Shown in pieces: positions 8,946 through 18,970 of a stretch of DNA of 64,000 bases. This stretch comes from Oscillatoria nigro-viridis PCC 7112 (GTDB lineage Bacteria > Cyanobacteriota > Cyanobacteriia > Cyanobacteriales > Microcoleaceae): positions 4,602,501 through 4,666,500 of the forward strand of contig NC_019729.1 of the NCBI RefSeq assembly GCF_000317475.1, in the 5' to 3' direction. Made by a program: the position numbers and the translations under genes. How positions within the stretch are numbered: the stretch's first letter is position 1; the number at the start of each line of letters is the position of its first letter. The notes beneath the pieces are model-generated. The model ran no database searches, was not told the origin of the DNA, and saw only the letters and a list, made by a program, of their open reading frames with translations.

Positions 8946-9179
8946 TTCGAGCCATTGATAAATAATTCTCGTTTTAGATACATTCTAGCATCCCCTGCCT
9001 GCAGAAGGATGACGGCAGTTGACTTTACTAAATAAAATATGAATGAAATAAAAATGGGCAACTTTTTTGAAGTTTACATTGTGCCGGAGCTGCGTGTAAA
9101 GAAAAATTAAAGAAGTCTGGCTGAGCTTGGGGTATATATTATGCTAACAAATACAAACAATTGAACCGAGTTGCAAGCA

Positions 9180-9890
9180 ATGACTAAAAGCGAAAGAACA
9201 GGTATGATTTCGCGACGGAATTTAATCTTGAGGGCTGGTGCAGGGATGGTGGCGGCAAGCTTTGCACCTGTGCTTTTGCAAGTCCAACCCGCAAATGCAG
9301 AGGAAATTTCTGACATTACTCCCGAGGGTGCTCTCCAGAAATTGATCGAGGGGAATCAACGCTACATTGAGCAAAAACGGACATTTCCCGACCAAGCTCG
9401 ATCGCGAATTGTAGAAGTAGCAAAGGGTCAACATCCGTTTGCAACCATCCTGGCTTGTTCTGATTCGAGGGTTGCTCCCGAAATTATTTTCGACCAAGGA
9501 TTAGGGGACTTATTTGATATTCGAGTAGCTGGAAATTTTCTCGACGATGTGGTACTCGGAAATATAGAATATGCCACCTTAGAATTAGGCGTGCCGCTAT
9601 TAGTAATTCTGGGTCACGAACGCTGCGGTGCTGTCAAAGCAGCTTTAGATGGCAAAGCTGTGCCCGGTCACATTAGCACTTTGGTGGCGGCGATTAAACC
9701 GGCAGTTGATTCGACCAAAGGTCAAAAAGGCGATGCCTGGGATAACGCAGTCAGAGCTAACGTGAAAATGAATGTAAATAAGTTACAATCCTCGTCGCCT
9801 CTTTTAGCAGCAGCAGTGAAAGCGGGCAAGCTTAAAGTTGTTGGGGGCCGCTACGATTTGGATAGCGGCAAAGTAGATATAATTGCTTGA
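9180..9890 (+). CDS. Beta-class carbonic anhydrase with Tat signal
   Basis: 236 residues from the ATG at 9180; an ATG at 9204 would give a compact N-terminus starting MISRRNLILRAG and is a real alternative. The twin-arginine motif SRRNLIL and the hydrophobic stretch to PANA indicate Tat export to the periplasm or thylakoid lumen after folding. Zinc ligands are visible: Cys and Asp/Arg dyad in ACSDSRVAPE, and His/Cys in GHERCGAVKAA. It interconverts CO2 and bicarbonate and probably assists inorganic carbon handling or pH balance outside the cytoplasm, like the external EcaB-type enzymes. It stands alone with about 230 bp of AT-rich upstream sequence. Confidence 0.93.
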   Translation: MTKSERTGMISRRNLILRAGAGMVAASFAPVLLQVQPANAEEISDITPEGALQKLIEGNQRYIEQKRTFPDQARSRIVEVAKGQHPFATILACSDSRVAPEIIFDQGLGDLFDIRVAGNFLDDVVLGNIEYATLELGVPLLVILGHERCGAVKAALDGKAVPGHISTLVAAIKPAVDSTKGQKGDAWDNAVRANVKMNVNKLQSSSPLLAAAVKAGKLKVVGGRYDLDSGKVDIIA

Positions 9891-9939
9891 TTTTGCTGGT
9901 TGCATCTCATATCTTGGAATATTTTTAATGAAAAGGTTT

Positions 9940-10010
9940 TCCGGGCTGTTCCACAATCCGAGAATTTGATGGTGGGGAGTAGGGGTTGGGCAGGAGATCC
10001 CGCCCGTAAA
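9940..10010. repeat. Dispersed repeat copy (ccgggctgttcc ... gttgggcaggagatcccgcccg)
   Basis: The segment running from ttccgggctgttccacaa to ttgggcaggagatcccgccc is repeated, with small changes, at about 11993-12063. Both copies sit in 3' intergenic sequence. It belongs to the same general set as the 'gtggaac...ggc...gcc' palindromes elsewhere in the window. Confidence 0.65.
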
Positions 10011-10024
10011 AGCCATAATTTCAG

Positions 10025-11212
10025 TTACATTAAACCCATTTCTTGCAGTCCCCGGCGCAGGCGTTCTGCTTCAAAAGGGCGGCGCTGTTCGTGAAGGGCG
10101 ATCGCTCTTTTGAATTCTGCTAAACTCTCTGGCATTTTGCCAATTTTCAGCAAGGCTACTGCCAAGTTTTGATGAGCTTCGGCGTGTTCGGGATCGATTT
10201 TTATCGCTTGTCGGTAATAGGCGATCGCATCTGCTAAATTTCCGGCTGCCTTCAGCGTCAGTCCCAAATTGTAGTGACCTGCTGCAAAATTGGGGTCAAT
10301 TTTTAAAGCTGCTTTGTAAGCTTTTTCAGCAGCTTTCAAATCTCCTTCCTCTTTGAGCAAATTGCCCAAATTATTGTAAGCGCCCAACTTGAGGGGCGGG
10401 AACACATTTGTGTTAATTGCTGCTTGATAGTGTTCTTTTGCTTTGGCAAACTGCTGCTGCTGGCGATAAGCAATTCCCAAATGATAGTTGAGTTCGTAAA
10501 CAATAGAATCATCTATGGTCTCGGCAGTCAAGCCTTTGGTTAATAAATTAATGCCCCGCCCGATTTGCCCGCTTTCTACATACAGCGCACCTAATTTGCT
10601 ACAAGCATAAGCATCGTTTGGATAATAAGCGATATAGCGTTCCATTGCTGCTTGAGCTTTTTGGAATTTACTTTTTGCGGCGATCGCATCTTTTTGATAA
10701 CCAGAGTGCCAAATCGCCACATCGGGGAGAGAAGCTATTTTCCAATTTGGTTCCCTGTGCAAAATCTCAGCCACGCTGTCGTCTACCATGGCATGGTAAG
10801 GGCGAGAAAAGCGGATGTCGGGGCGATTGCGAAACAAGCGCGACACTAGGGAATAGGGAGATTGAGAGGCACCGATTTCTTGGCGGATGAGATTGATTAG
10901 CAGCAGCCGATCGCTCGCAATTGCCTGCTTAATCTGAGGTACAATCTGCGGTACCAAAACCTCATCGGCATCCAACACCAAAATCCAGTCGCCCTGGGCG
11001 TGCTTCAGACACTCGTTGCGCGCCGCTGCGAAGTCGTCGCACCATTCAAAGTCATAAACCCTCGCCCCGGATTCTCGGGCAATTTCACGGGTGCGATCGC
11101 CCGAGCCCGTATCCACCACCACAATTTCGTCAACAACACCCTTAACGCTGTCCAAAGTCCGCGACAGTGTTGCCTCTTCATTCTTCACGATCGTGCACAG
11201 AGTCAGATTCAT
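10025..11212 (-). CDS. Family 2 glycosyltransferase with C-terminal TPR domain
   Basis: 395 residues. The N-terminal GT2 (GT-A fold) domain spans about 1-170: LTLCTIVKNEEATL, VVDTGSGDRT and the metal-binding DADEVL. From about 185 the protein is tetratricopeptide repeats, clearest at 255-370 (AYNNLGNLLKEEGDLKAAEKAYKAAL, AGHYNLGLTL, AHQNLAVALLK), a protein-protein interaction scaffold. This combination is common in cyanobacteria and is usually linked to surface glycan or glycoprotein synthesis; the sugar and acceptor are not predictable. ATG at 11212. No neighbouring polysaccharide genes. Confidence 0.9.
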   Translation of the reverse strand: MNLTLCTIVKNEEATLSRTLDSVKGVVDEIVVVDTGSGDRTREIARESGARVYDFEWCDDFAAARNECLKHAQGDWILVLDADEVLVPQIVPQIKQAIASDRLLLINLIRQEIGASQSPYSLVSRLFRNRPDIRFSRPYHAMVDDSVAEILHREPNWKIASLPDVAIWHSGYQKDAIAAKSKFQKAQAAMERYIAYYPNDAYACSKLGALYVESGQIGRGINLLTKGLTAETIDDSIVYELNYHLGIAYRQQQQFAKAKEHYQAAINTNVFPPLKLGAYNNLGNLLKEEGDLKAAEKAYKAALKIDPNFAAGHYNLGLTLKAAGNLADAIAYYRQAIKIDPEHAEAHQNLAVALLKIGKMPESLAEFKRAIALHEQRRPFEAERLRRGLQEMGLM

Positions 11213-11511
11213 CGGGCGCCAACTTTCCTCGTTTCACAAAATTATTGTAATTTTTTTACCAGTAAAACACAAAAAGTCCCAGAAAAGATTCTCCTATTTC
11301 CCTTTTGGTTGGAGCGTAAGTACCTTTCTTCCTTAGAAAAAGTGGGTTAACTCTTTTGAGATATTAAAAAGCCTCAAACTCCGACGATTCATGAGAAATC
11401 CTACCTCTTTCGGTTCCTCCCTACGGTAGAGGTGAGGGCCCGATAGGGGTTGTTATTCTAAGAACATAAGACAAGGCACAAGAAAAGTTTAAATATTCAG
11501 GAGAAAGGGAA

Positions 11512-11781
11512 ATGGGAATTATTGCTTGGATCGTTTTAGGACTGATTGCCGGTGCGATCGCCAAAGCCATTTATCCGGGAACTCAAGGCGGCGGTTTTCT
11601 GGCAACAACAGGTTTAGGAATTTTGGGCGCGCTAGTGGGAGGTTATCTAGGTCAAGTCTTCTTGGGGACGAGCGGGGGAGCTTCGTTCGGAGCATTGACT
11701 TTACCCAGCATAGCTTTTGCAGTCGTAGGCGCGATCGTTCTACTTTTCATCTGGGGATTGTTAACTCAGCGTGCTGCATAA
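11512..11781 (+). CDS. GlsB/YeaQ/YmgE family stress-response membrane protein
   Basis: 89 residues, three predicted membrane helices: WIVLGLIAGAIAKAI, LGILGALVGGYLGQVF and IAFAVVGAIVLLFIWGLL, with the Gly-rich YPGTQGGG loop typical of the family (also called transglycosylase-associated). A good ribosome site (aggaga at 11500-11505) precedes the ATG. These proteins are often induced by acid, osmotic or oxidative stress, but the molecular role is unknown. A rho-independent terminator follows at 11826. Confidence 0.88.
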   Translation: MGIIAWIVLGLIAGAIAKAIYPGTQGGGFLATTGLGILGALVGGYLGQVFLGTSGGASFGALTLPSIAFAVVGAIVLLFIWGLLTQRAA

Positions 11782-11825
11782 CAAATATTGCCAATTCCCA
11801 GTCGATCGACTTTTAGGGTATTCAT

Positions 11826-11856
11826 AAACCCGGTTTCTGAAAGAAACCGGGTTTTT
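11826..11856 (+). terminator. Rho-independent terminator of the GlsB-like gene
   Basis: aaacccggtttct-gaa-agaaaccgggttttt: a 13-bp stem, tri-loop and T run, 45 bp after the stop. The same 'aaacccggtttct' stem recurs as terminator-like hairpins at 41800, 43610 and, diverged, 57372, so it is a multicopy terminator cassette in this genome. Confidence 0.85.
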
Positions 11857-12275
11857 CAGTTGTTTGTAGGATGCGTCAGCCTACTTTTACCAAATCCGCG
11901 TGAAAAACCCCGATCGGACTCAGCGCTGGCAACGGTTCAAGAGCAAAACTTTCGTCAGAACTTACATCTTGCACCATTCTCGCTCGCACAGGCTTTCCGG
12001 CCTGTTCCACAAAGACGGAGTTTTCTTGTGGGGAGTAGAGGTTGGGCAGGAGATCCCGCCCGCAAAAGGGTTATTGAGAATGGTGCAACATCTCAGTGCG
12101 AGCAGAGTGGGACTGAAGAATAAAGGAGTAATATCATGTCCGAGCGAGATTCAAAGGGCGGGTTTTTGAGCTTGGAGATTGTTGGCAGATATTTTTCGTG
12201 AACCCGCCCCTACCGTATTAGGGGTAATCGACCGGACATAATATAAAAATCCCGGATTTGGTATCAATTAATTAA
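11857..12275. repeat. Repeat-rich intergenic region
   Basis: No gene is seen. About 11993-12063 is a second copy of the repeat at 9940. About 12158-12241 (gggcgggttt, ttggagattgttggcag, then ggtaatcgaccggacata) is repeated at about 36868-36957. Short open frames here are repeat-derived. Confidence 0.6.
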
Positions 12276-14096
12276 TTAATCAATCCGCAAATTGAAAGGC
12301 AAGCGAACATAAACCCCCTGCGGGTCGTTCATCGACTTGATTACAGCCAATTCATCCTGCATTTTCTTAAATTCTGCCGTTAGCGGGTCGAGTTTGGCGG
12401 CTGGTTTCAAAACGTGAACGCCGGAAATTTTTTCCAAAATTCGCTCCTCCAAAGTGCGGCGTTTTGGATATTCTTCCAACTTCCAATCGTCGCCGAGTTT
12501 AGCTTGCTTAGCAGCCTCTCTGACAGCATCTTCAAGACCGCCTATTTCATCGACTAAACCCAACTCTTTCGCGGCCGTACCAGACCACACCCTGCCTTGA
12601 GCAATTTCTTGTACCTTGTTTTTCGGCAGTTTGCGGGAGTTGGCGACTTTAGTAATAAATCGATCGTAAATGCGATCGACTATCCTCTGAATATTCGCCA
12701 GTTCTTGAGGATTTTTCGGGCGGGAAACCGTGTTAGTATCCGCAAAGCGGGCGGTTTTCACAACGTCCCAAGTCAGGCCGTTGTTAGCAGCCAACTTTTC
12801 GGCGTTAAACAGCATTCCAAAAACACCGATCGAACCGGTAATCGTATTGGGCTCGGCAAAAATGCGGTTGGAACCCATCGAAATCCAATAGCCGCCGGAA
12901 GCTGCTAAATTGCCCATCGAAACGATAACTGGTTTCTTTTTGCCCGTCAGCATCACTTCGCGCCCAATGACTTCGGCCGCCGTCGCGCTGCCTCCGGGAC
13001 TGTTGACGCGCAAAACCACTGCTTTTACGTCGTTATCTTCTCGAATTTTCCGCATTTCTTGAGCGATGCGATCGCCTCCTACTTCAGTCGGGCCCCCTTC
13101 GCCGTCTACAATTTCTCCCTCGGCGTAAAGTATAGCAATTTGGTTTTTATTGTCAGCGCGAGTTGAGTTTTTATTCTCAGCAATTCTCGCGTAGTTTTTC
13201 AAACTAATTTGCTTGAAAGATTTGTTTTCGCGATCGGTTCCTGTGAGTTTTTTGAGTTCGGTCGATATTTCGTCAAAGTATACAACCTTATCAACTAACT
13301 TGTTTTTGAGAGCTTCGTCAGCCATCAAAGTTCCGCCATTATCTGCAAGCGCTTGCAGTTGCCCAACAGTCACTTTGCGGCTCGGAGCGACAGTTTTCAG
13401 GTATTCTCCCCACATATCTCCGAGCAACTTTTGAGTTTGCTGGCGATTTTCGGGACTCATTTTTGTGAGCAAAAACGGCTCAACGGCTGACTTGTATTTG
13501 CCGACGCGAGTCACTTGCACTCCGACGCCGTATTTTTCCAAAGCACCCGTGAAAAACATTCCCTGACTGCTAAAACCGTTGATTTCCAAAGCGCCGTAAG
13601 GATTGACGGCAATTGTATTAGCAACGGAACCGAGGTAATAATCTCGCTCGTTCCAGTCCATCTGGTAAGCAAAAATGGGTTTTTTGGCATCTCGGAAACG
13701 CTGCAAGGCCGATCGAACTTCTTTGAGATTGGCAAACCCGCTGCGGCCCGAATCCGAGCTGCCTTCGAGATAAATGCCAACGATTTTCGGGTCTTTTTTA
13801 GCATATTCGATCGTGTCTAAAACAGTCCGCAGCGTCACTGTATCGCCGGAATCTTCCGAAAGCACTTCTTCAATCGCCGCGCTAGTGCTACGGATCGGTT
13901 TGCTGTCGGTGATATTTAAAGAAAGGTCTAATACCAATACAGACTTATCTTTAACTTGCGGGCCTGAATCTTTAGACGACGATGCCGCCAGAGCAATTAG
14001 CAGTACCAGTCCCCCCAATCCGATGCTGCCCAGCAGCAGCAGTCCTAGGAAGGTTCCCAGTAAACTTGCACAGGTATATTTTAGGAAATCTTTCAT
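12276..14096 (-). CDS. sppA: Signal peptide peptidase SppA, 67K type
   Basis: 606 residues, the long two-repeat form. An N-terminal membrane anchor (about 8-38) is followed by two crotonase-like halves. The catalytic Lys is expected in the first half (RVGKYKSAVEPFLL) and the Ser nucleophile in the second (RVNSPGGSATAAEVIGRE), as in the bacterial enzyme that degrades residual signal peptides in the membrane. In cyanobacteria SppA-type proteases have also been linked to phycobilisome and light acclimation; that is family knowledge, not shown here. A second, short sppA lies at 44294-45112. ATG at 14096. Confidence 0.94.
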   Translation of the reverse strand: MKDFLKYTCASLLGTFLGLLLLGSIGLGGLVLLIALAASSSKDSGPQVKDKSVLVLDLSLNITDSKPIRSTSAAIEEVLSEDSGDTVTLRTVLDTIEYAKKDPKIVGIYLEGSSDSGRSGFANLKEVRSALQRFRDAKKPIFAYQMDWNERDYYLGSVANTIAVNPYGALEINGFSSQGMFFTGALEKYGVGVQVTRVGKYKSAVEPFLLTKMSPENRQQTQKLLGDMWGEYLKTVAPSRKVTVGQLQALADNGGTLMADEALKNKLVDKVVYFDEISTELKKLTGTDRENKSFKQISLKNYARIAENKNSTRADNKNQIAILYAEGEIVDGEGGPTEVGGDRIAQEMRKIREDNDVKAVVLRVNSPGGSATAAEVIGREVMLTGKKKPVIVSMGNLAASGGYWISMGSNRIFAEPNTITGSIGVFGMLFNAEKLAANNGLTWDVVKTARFADTNTVSRPKNPQELANIQRIVDRIYDRFITKVANSRKLPKNKVQEIAQGRVWSGTAAKELGLVDEIGGLEDAVREAAKQAKLGDDWKLEEYPKRRTLEERILEKISGVHVLKPAAKLDPLTAEFKKMQDELAVIKSMNDPQGVYVRLPFNLRID

Positions 14097-14365
14097 TAGA
14101 TAATTGGTAATTAGTTATTAGTCAATAGTCATGAGTCAATAGTCAATAGTCATTAGTCATTAGTTAGATCGCATCCGGTGAGAGTGGAATGATACCGAGG
14201 TGAGCGTCCCGCTGGCACTGCACTCGGAAAAATATTATTCCGATGCCAGCGGAAACAATATTATGGGTAATTCCTGCAACTAGGACTAAGCAATTATCCC
14301 CTGTCGTAGTTATTAGCTAATGACTTTTGACTGCTGACTAATGACTTTTGACTGCTGACTCACTT
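14097..14365. repeat. Repeat-rich spacer (agtcaatagtcat tandem words)
   Basis: Tandem words of the agtcattagtcaatagtcat type occupy about 14118-14166, and a related reverse-complement set (ctaatgacttttgactgctgac twice) occupies about 14318-14360. Between them lies a copy of the ttccgatgccagcggaaacaatat word family. No gene is seen. Confidence 0.5.
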
Positions 14366-15415
14366 TTATCTTAACCTTTCCAAAACCCCAGATTGTTTTA
14401 ACTCATCCAAATTAGCGCAGCCCGTACAGAACATCACGGTGGCGATTTCTGCAATTAAAGCCTCAGCTAGGAGGGCGGCCGCTGATTCCGATTCCGCTGC
14501 AGCTTGTAGAAACGGCCGCGCCAGTCCCGCAATATCCGCGCCGAGGGCAAGGGCTTTCGCTGCATCCAATCCATTCTGCAAGCCTCCAGAGGCAATCAGA
14601 GGAACATCCGGCGCTACGGCGCGGGTGCTGACTATGCACTCGGCTGTCGGTATGCCCCAGTCGGCAAAGGTTGCGCCCAACCTGCGCTGCTTGCCATCTT
14701 TAGCTCGCTCTCCTTCTATTTTCGCCCAAGAAGTGCCTCCGGCCCCGGCAATGTCGATCGCACCTACCCCCGCGGCGAGCAATTTCTTTGCCATCTTTCC
14801 TGAAATACCGTTGCCGACTTCTTTAGCAATAACTGGTACTGGTAATCGATCGCACAATTTGGCAATTTTATCGAGCAGTCCTTTAAAGTTAGTATCGCCT
14901 TCGGTTTGAACGCACTCTTGCAGAGGATTGAGGTGCAAAATTAGGGCATCTGCTTCTAAAATATCGATAATTTTTTGGCACTCTTCCAAACCGTAATTGT
15001 AGTTTAATTGAACAGCTCCGATATTGGCAAATAACAGAATATCGGGAGCGCGGCGGCGGACGGCAAATGTAGCCGCCAGTTGAGGTTTTTCTACAACGAT
15101 TCGCTGGGAACCGACTCCCATTGCCAGTTTGTATTCTCGAGCGACATCGGCGAGGCGATAATTGATTGTCTGGGCTAATTGTGTGCCGCCGGTCATCGAG
15201 GAAATTAGCAGGGGAACGGCTAGTTTTTTGCCGAGAAATGTGGATGTTAAATCGATTTCTGTGCGATCGAGTTCTGGCAAACAGCAGTGTTCAAAACGGT
15301 AGCGTTCGAGGCCGCTGGTGGTTTCGCGAAATTGTACGTCTTCTTCGAGGCAAATCCGCAGGTGGTCTGCTTTGCGAGTTTCGGTTTGCGAGGGGGAGGT
15401 TAGCGGCGAGTTCAC
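14366..15415 (-). CDS. fni: Isopentenyl-diphosphate delta-isomerase, type 2 (FMN-dependent)
   Basis: 349 residues, normal length, GTG start at 15415. It interconverts IPP and DMAPP for isoprenoid, carotenoid and phytol synthesis, using reduced FMN and Mg2+. Type 2 hallmarks: [27 protein letters not shown], the FMN-binding HLNPLQE region (Gln-Glu of [10 protein letters not shown]), [25 protein letters not shown] and the C-terminal [19 protein letters not shown]. It is monocistronic here. Supplying precursors for the carotenoid pathway links it functionally to crtR at 40.9 kb, though not by position. Confidence 0.96.
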   Translation of the reverse strand: MNSPLTSPSQTETRKADHLRICLEEDVQFRETTSGLERYRFEHCCLPELDRTEIDLTSTFLGKKLAVPLLISSMTGGTQLAQTINYRLADVAREYKLAMGVGSQRIVVEKPQLAATFAVRRRAPDILLFANIGAVQLNYNYGLEECQKIIDILEADALILHLNPLQECVQTEGDTNFKGLLDKIAKLCDRLPVPVIAKEVGNGISGKMAKKLLAAGVGAIDIAGAGGTSWAKIEGERAKDGKQRRLGATFADWGIPTAECIVSTRAVAPDVPLIASGGLQNGLDAAKALALGADIAGLARPFLQAAAESESAAALLAEALIAEIATVMFCTGCANLDELKQSGVLERLR

Positions 15416-15561
15416 AGTGGCTATTTGGGGAAAGAGTTGTGATTTGGGAATATAGCAATTTTATTTCATTTTTGAATTTTTTTTAATGAACCGCAGAGAG
15501 CGCAGAGGGCGCAGAGGAGAAGAAAAGAGAGATGTTCGCAAATCCTGTAAGGGTTGCTGTA

Positions 15562-16245
15562 TTATCCAGGAACAGTCAGCGGCATTCCGTTATCTGAAGG
15601 TTTCAACTTGAGTAAAAAAGGAACTGCTTTTTGCACCCAGGCTTTGACTGACGGGTAATTTGCCGCATCTTCGCCGAAACAAATGTCCAGCATATCTGTG
15701 TGAATTATCCCCGGATTCAAAGGAACTGCTGCCATACCTCGGGGCAATTCTTGAGCGAGCGATCGCGTAAGTCCTTCTATTGCCCACTTGGAAGCGCAAT
15801 AGGGCGCGACTTCCGGCGAAGTTGACCTTCCCCAACCAGAACTCAAGTTGACAATTATGCCGCTTTTTCGAGCAATCATTGCCGGGACAAAGTGGCGGAT
15901 TGCATTAGCCGTACCTTTAATATTAACATCAATCACCTGGGAAAATTCTTCATTGCTGACATTCCAAAGAGGCGCGAGATGATTAGCTACACCTGCATTA
16001 TTAATTAGCAAATCAGGCGGCTCATTTTTTGCCAGAATTTCTGTTGCCCAAGCTTTTACTCGATCGTCGTTGGTGACATCCACACAAGTAAAATGGTGCG
16101 GCGTACTATATTTTTGGTTGAGTTTTTCCACCGCTGCGGAAGAACGGGCGCATCCCAACACTGTATGTCCCAATTCAATAAACTTTTCGGTCATGGCAAG
16201 ACCGAGACCGCGACTGATTCCGGTAATTACAATTAATTTTGTCAT
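15562..16245 (-). CDS. Short-chain dehydrogenase/reductase
   Basis: 227 residues from the ATG at 16245 (MTKLIVITG); an ATG at 16266 adding seven residues is equally possible. Longer upstream frames overlap the divergent dehydrogenase gene and are rejected. Classical SDR: cofactor motif TGISRGLG, NNAGVA, the catalytic Ser in NLSSGWG and YCASK (Tyr-x3-Lys). Arg in GCARSS after strand 2 suggests preference for NADP(H). Substrate unknown. It is divergent from the formaldehyde dehydrogenase gene with an intergenic of about 60-80 bp, so the two promoters must be close. Confidence 0.9.
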   Translation of the reverse strand: MTKLIVITGISRGLGLAMTEKFIELGHTVLGCARSSAAVEKLNQKYSTPHHFTCVDVTNDDRVKAWATEILAKNEPPDLLINNAGVANHLAPLWNVSNEEFSQVIDVNIKGTANAIRHFVPAMIARKSGIIVNLSSGWGRSTSPEVAPYCASKWAIEGLTRSLAQELPRGMAAVPLNPGIIHTDMLDICFGEDAANYPSVKAWVQKAVPFLLKLKPSDNGMPLTVPG

Positions 16246-16311
16246 AGATTTGTTGAATTTTGACATTAAGTAATACAATACATATTGACGGGTCAATTGG
16301 CAAATCGATAG

Positions 16312-17433
<1,122 letters not shown>

Positions 17434-17630
17434 GTTTTTGAAAGAAGAACGCAGAGGGAAGAGGGAAGAAAGAAGATAGGACTTACGGAAAAAGTGGTTT
17501 TACGCGCTACCTATAGCCGTAAGATACACGGCTGCACCCTACATAACTTCTCTCTTCTCTCTGCCTCTGCGTCCTCTGCGCCCTCTGCGGTTAATAAAAA
17601 AAATTAATTCACAAATGAAATAGAATTAAT
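17434..17630. repeat. Repeat-bearing spacer between frmA and fghA
   Basis: Contains a 'cctctgcgtcctctgcgccctctgcggtta' copy at about 17560-17594. Equivalent copies occur near 3020-3050, 15486-15515 (reverse complement), 38255-38278 and, diverged, 50018-50046. It does not look like a terminator, so co-transcription across it is possible. Confidence 0.55.
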
Positions 17631-18485
17631 ATGATATCAGAATCCCTAAAACTGCACAAAGAACAGAAAAGTTTCGGTGGCAAACTCGGCTTTTACAGCC
17701 ATCAATCCTCCGCTTGCAACAGCGAGATGAAATTTGCGGTTTATCAGCCCCCGCAAGCTTTATCTCAACCCGTACCAGTTTTGTATTTTCTATCAGGTTT
17801 AACCTGCACAGAAGAGAACTTTATGGCAAAAGCGGGGGCGCAACAATTTGCGGCAAAATACGGGTTAATATTGGTTGCCCCCGACACTAGCCCGCGCAAT
17901 ACTGGTATCCCCGGCGAAGATGACGATTGGGATTTAGGAAGTGGTGCGGGTTTTTATGTGGATGCGACAACCGCACCTTGGAATGCTCACTATCGAATGT
18001 ACAGTTATGTGGTTGATGAATTGCCAAATTTAATCGCCGAAAATTTTCCAGCGATACCAGAAAAACAGGGAATTTTCGGTCATTCGATGGGCGGACACGG
18101 GGCTTTAATTTGCGCTTTGAAAAATGGATCTCGCTATCTTTCAGTTTCAGCATTTGCGCCTATTGCCGCGCCAATGCGCTGCCCTTGGGGACAACAAGCT
18201 TTTGCAAACTACCTCGGCAGCGATAAAGAGATTTGGAGGGCTTGGGATGCTAGCGAATTGGTGCTTGAGGCGCAATACAACCGTCCGATTCTGATTGACT
18301 GCGGCACGGCTGATTCGTTTCTTACTGACGGGCAGTTGCTGCCGGAAGTGTTCGCGGAGGCTTGTGCAAAAGCGGGACAACCGCTAACTTTAAGGATGCA
18401 GGAAGGTTACGATCACAGCTATTATTTTATAGCTAGTTTTATGGAGGAGCACATTCAACATCACGCGGCTGCTTTGTGTGAGTGA
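17631..18485 (+). CDS. fghA: S-formylglutathione hydrolase (esterase D family)
   Basis: 284 residues, ATG start. Hydrolyses S-formylglutathione to formate and glutathione. It is an alpha/beta hydrolase: the nucleophile Ser is in GHSMGGHGAL, the acid is the Asp of DCGTADSFL, and the catalytic His is in GYDHSYYF. Early motifs LSGLTCTEENFMAKAGAQ and the PDTSPRN oxyanion region are diagnostic. Together with the preceding dehydrogenase it completes the formaldehyde route; in a phototroph the source could be endogenous demethylation or environmental C1 compounds. Confidence 0.96.
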   Translation: MISESLKLHKEQKSFGGKLGFYSHQSSACNSEMKFAVYQPPQALSQPVPVLYFLSGLTCTEENFMAKAGAQQFAAKYGLILVAPDTSPRNTGIPGEDDDWDLGSGAGFYVDATTAPWNAHYRMYSYVVDELPNLIAENFPAIPEKQGIFGHSMGGHGALICALKNGSRYLSVSAFAPIAAPMRCPWGQQAFANYLGSDKEIWRAWDASELVLEAQYNRPILIDCGTADSFLTDGQLLPEVFAEACAKAGQPLTLRMQEGYDHSYYFIASFMEEHIQHHAAALCE

Positions 18486-18507
18486 ACTTTAGTTTGTAGT
18501 AAGGACT

Positions 18508-18792
18508 TTAGTCCTTAAACCTAATTTCATTGTGCAGCGCACTCCAGGGGACTAAAAGCATATCAGCTATTTGCGATTGTCCTCTAGCTCTGTAGATATC
18601 CATAGCTGTCTCAAAATCTTCAATTCCCCCCTGTAAATCTCCTGTTCCACTTCGAGCAGTAGCACGAATCATGTAAGCTTCTACAAAGTCAGGATCGAGA
18701 TTTATTGCTTGAGTAAAAGCTGCAACTGCTTCCTCGTACAGCCCCCTGCGACCGAGGTCGAATCCTTGTTCGTAAAATTCTCGAGCTTCCAT
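18508..18792 (-). CDS. Small TPR protein
   Basis: 94 residues with about two tetratricopeptide repeats (FYEQGFDLGRRGLYEEAVAA and AYMIRATARSGTGDLQGGIEDF), so probably a short adaptor or a domain-sized relative of larger TPR proteins. There is no signal peptide or membrane segment. ATG at 18792. No functional prediction beyond protein interaction. It lies between fghA and a repeat-filled spacer. Confidence 0.75.
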   Translation of the reverse strand: MEAREFYEQGFDLGRRGLYEEAVAAFTQAINLDPDFVEAYMIRATARSGTGDLQGGIEDFETAMDIYRARGQSQIADMLLVPWSALHNEIRFKD

Positions 18793-18809
18793 CGCATTTG
18801 TTAATTATT

Positions 18810-18962
18810 CCTAGCAGGAAGCAGGCAAGATGCCTGCTCCACAACAACTGGTTCTTAGGCTCTGCCTGGGAACCGATATTCAGAGGCTCTGCCTCGAATG
18901 GCTGCCATGAAATGTGGAGGCAGAGCCTGGTAACGAGTGAACTCGCTTCTACGAGCACAGGT
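18810..18962. repeat. Repeat cluster (aggcaagatgcctg and aggcagagcctggtaacg)
   Basis: Contains an aagcaggcaagatgcctgctccaca copy and two 'ggctctgcct' words facing a 'aggcagagcctggtaacg' word. The latter family recurs at about 32518-32556. No gene is seen. Confidence 0.55.
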
Positions 18963-18970
18963 ATTTTCGG

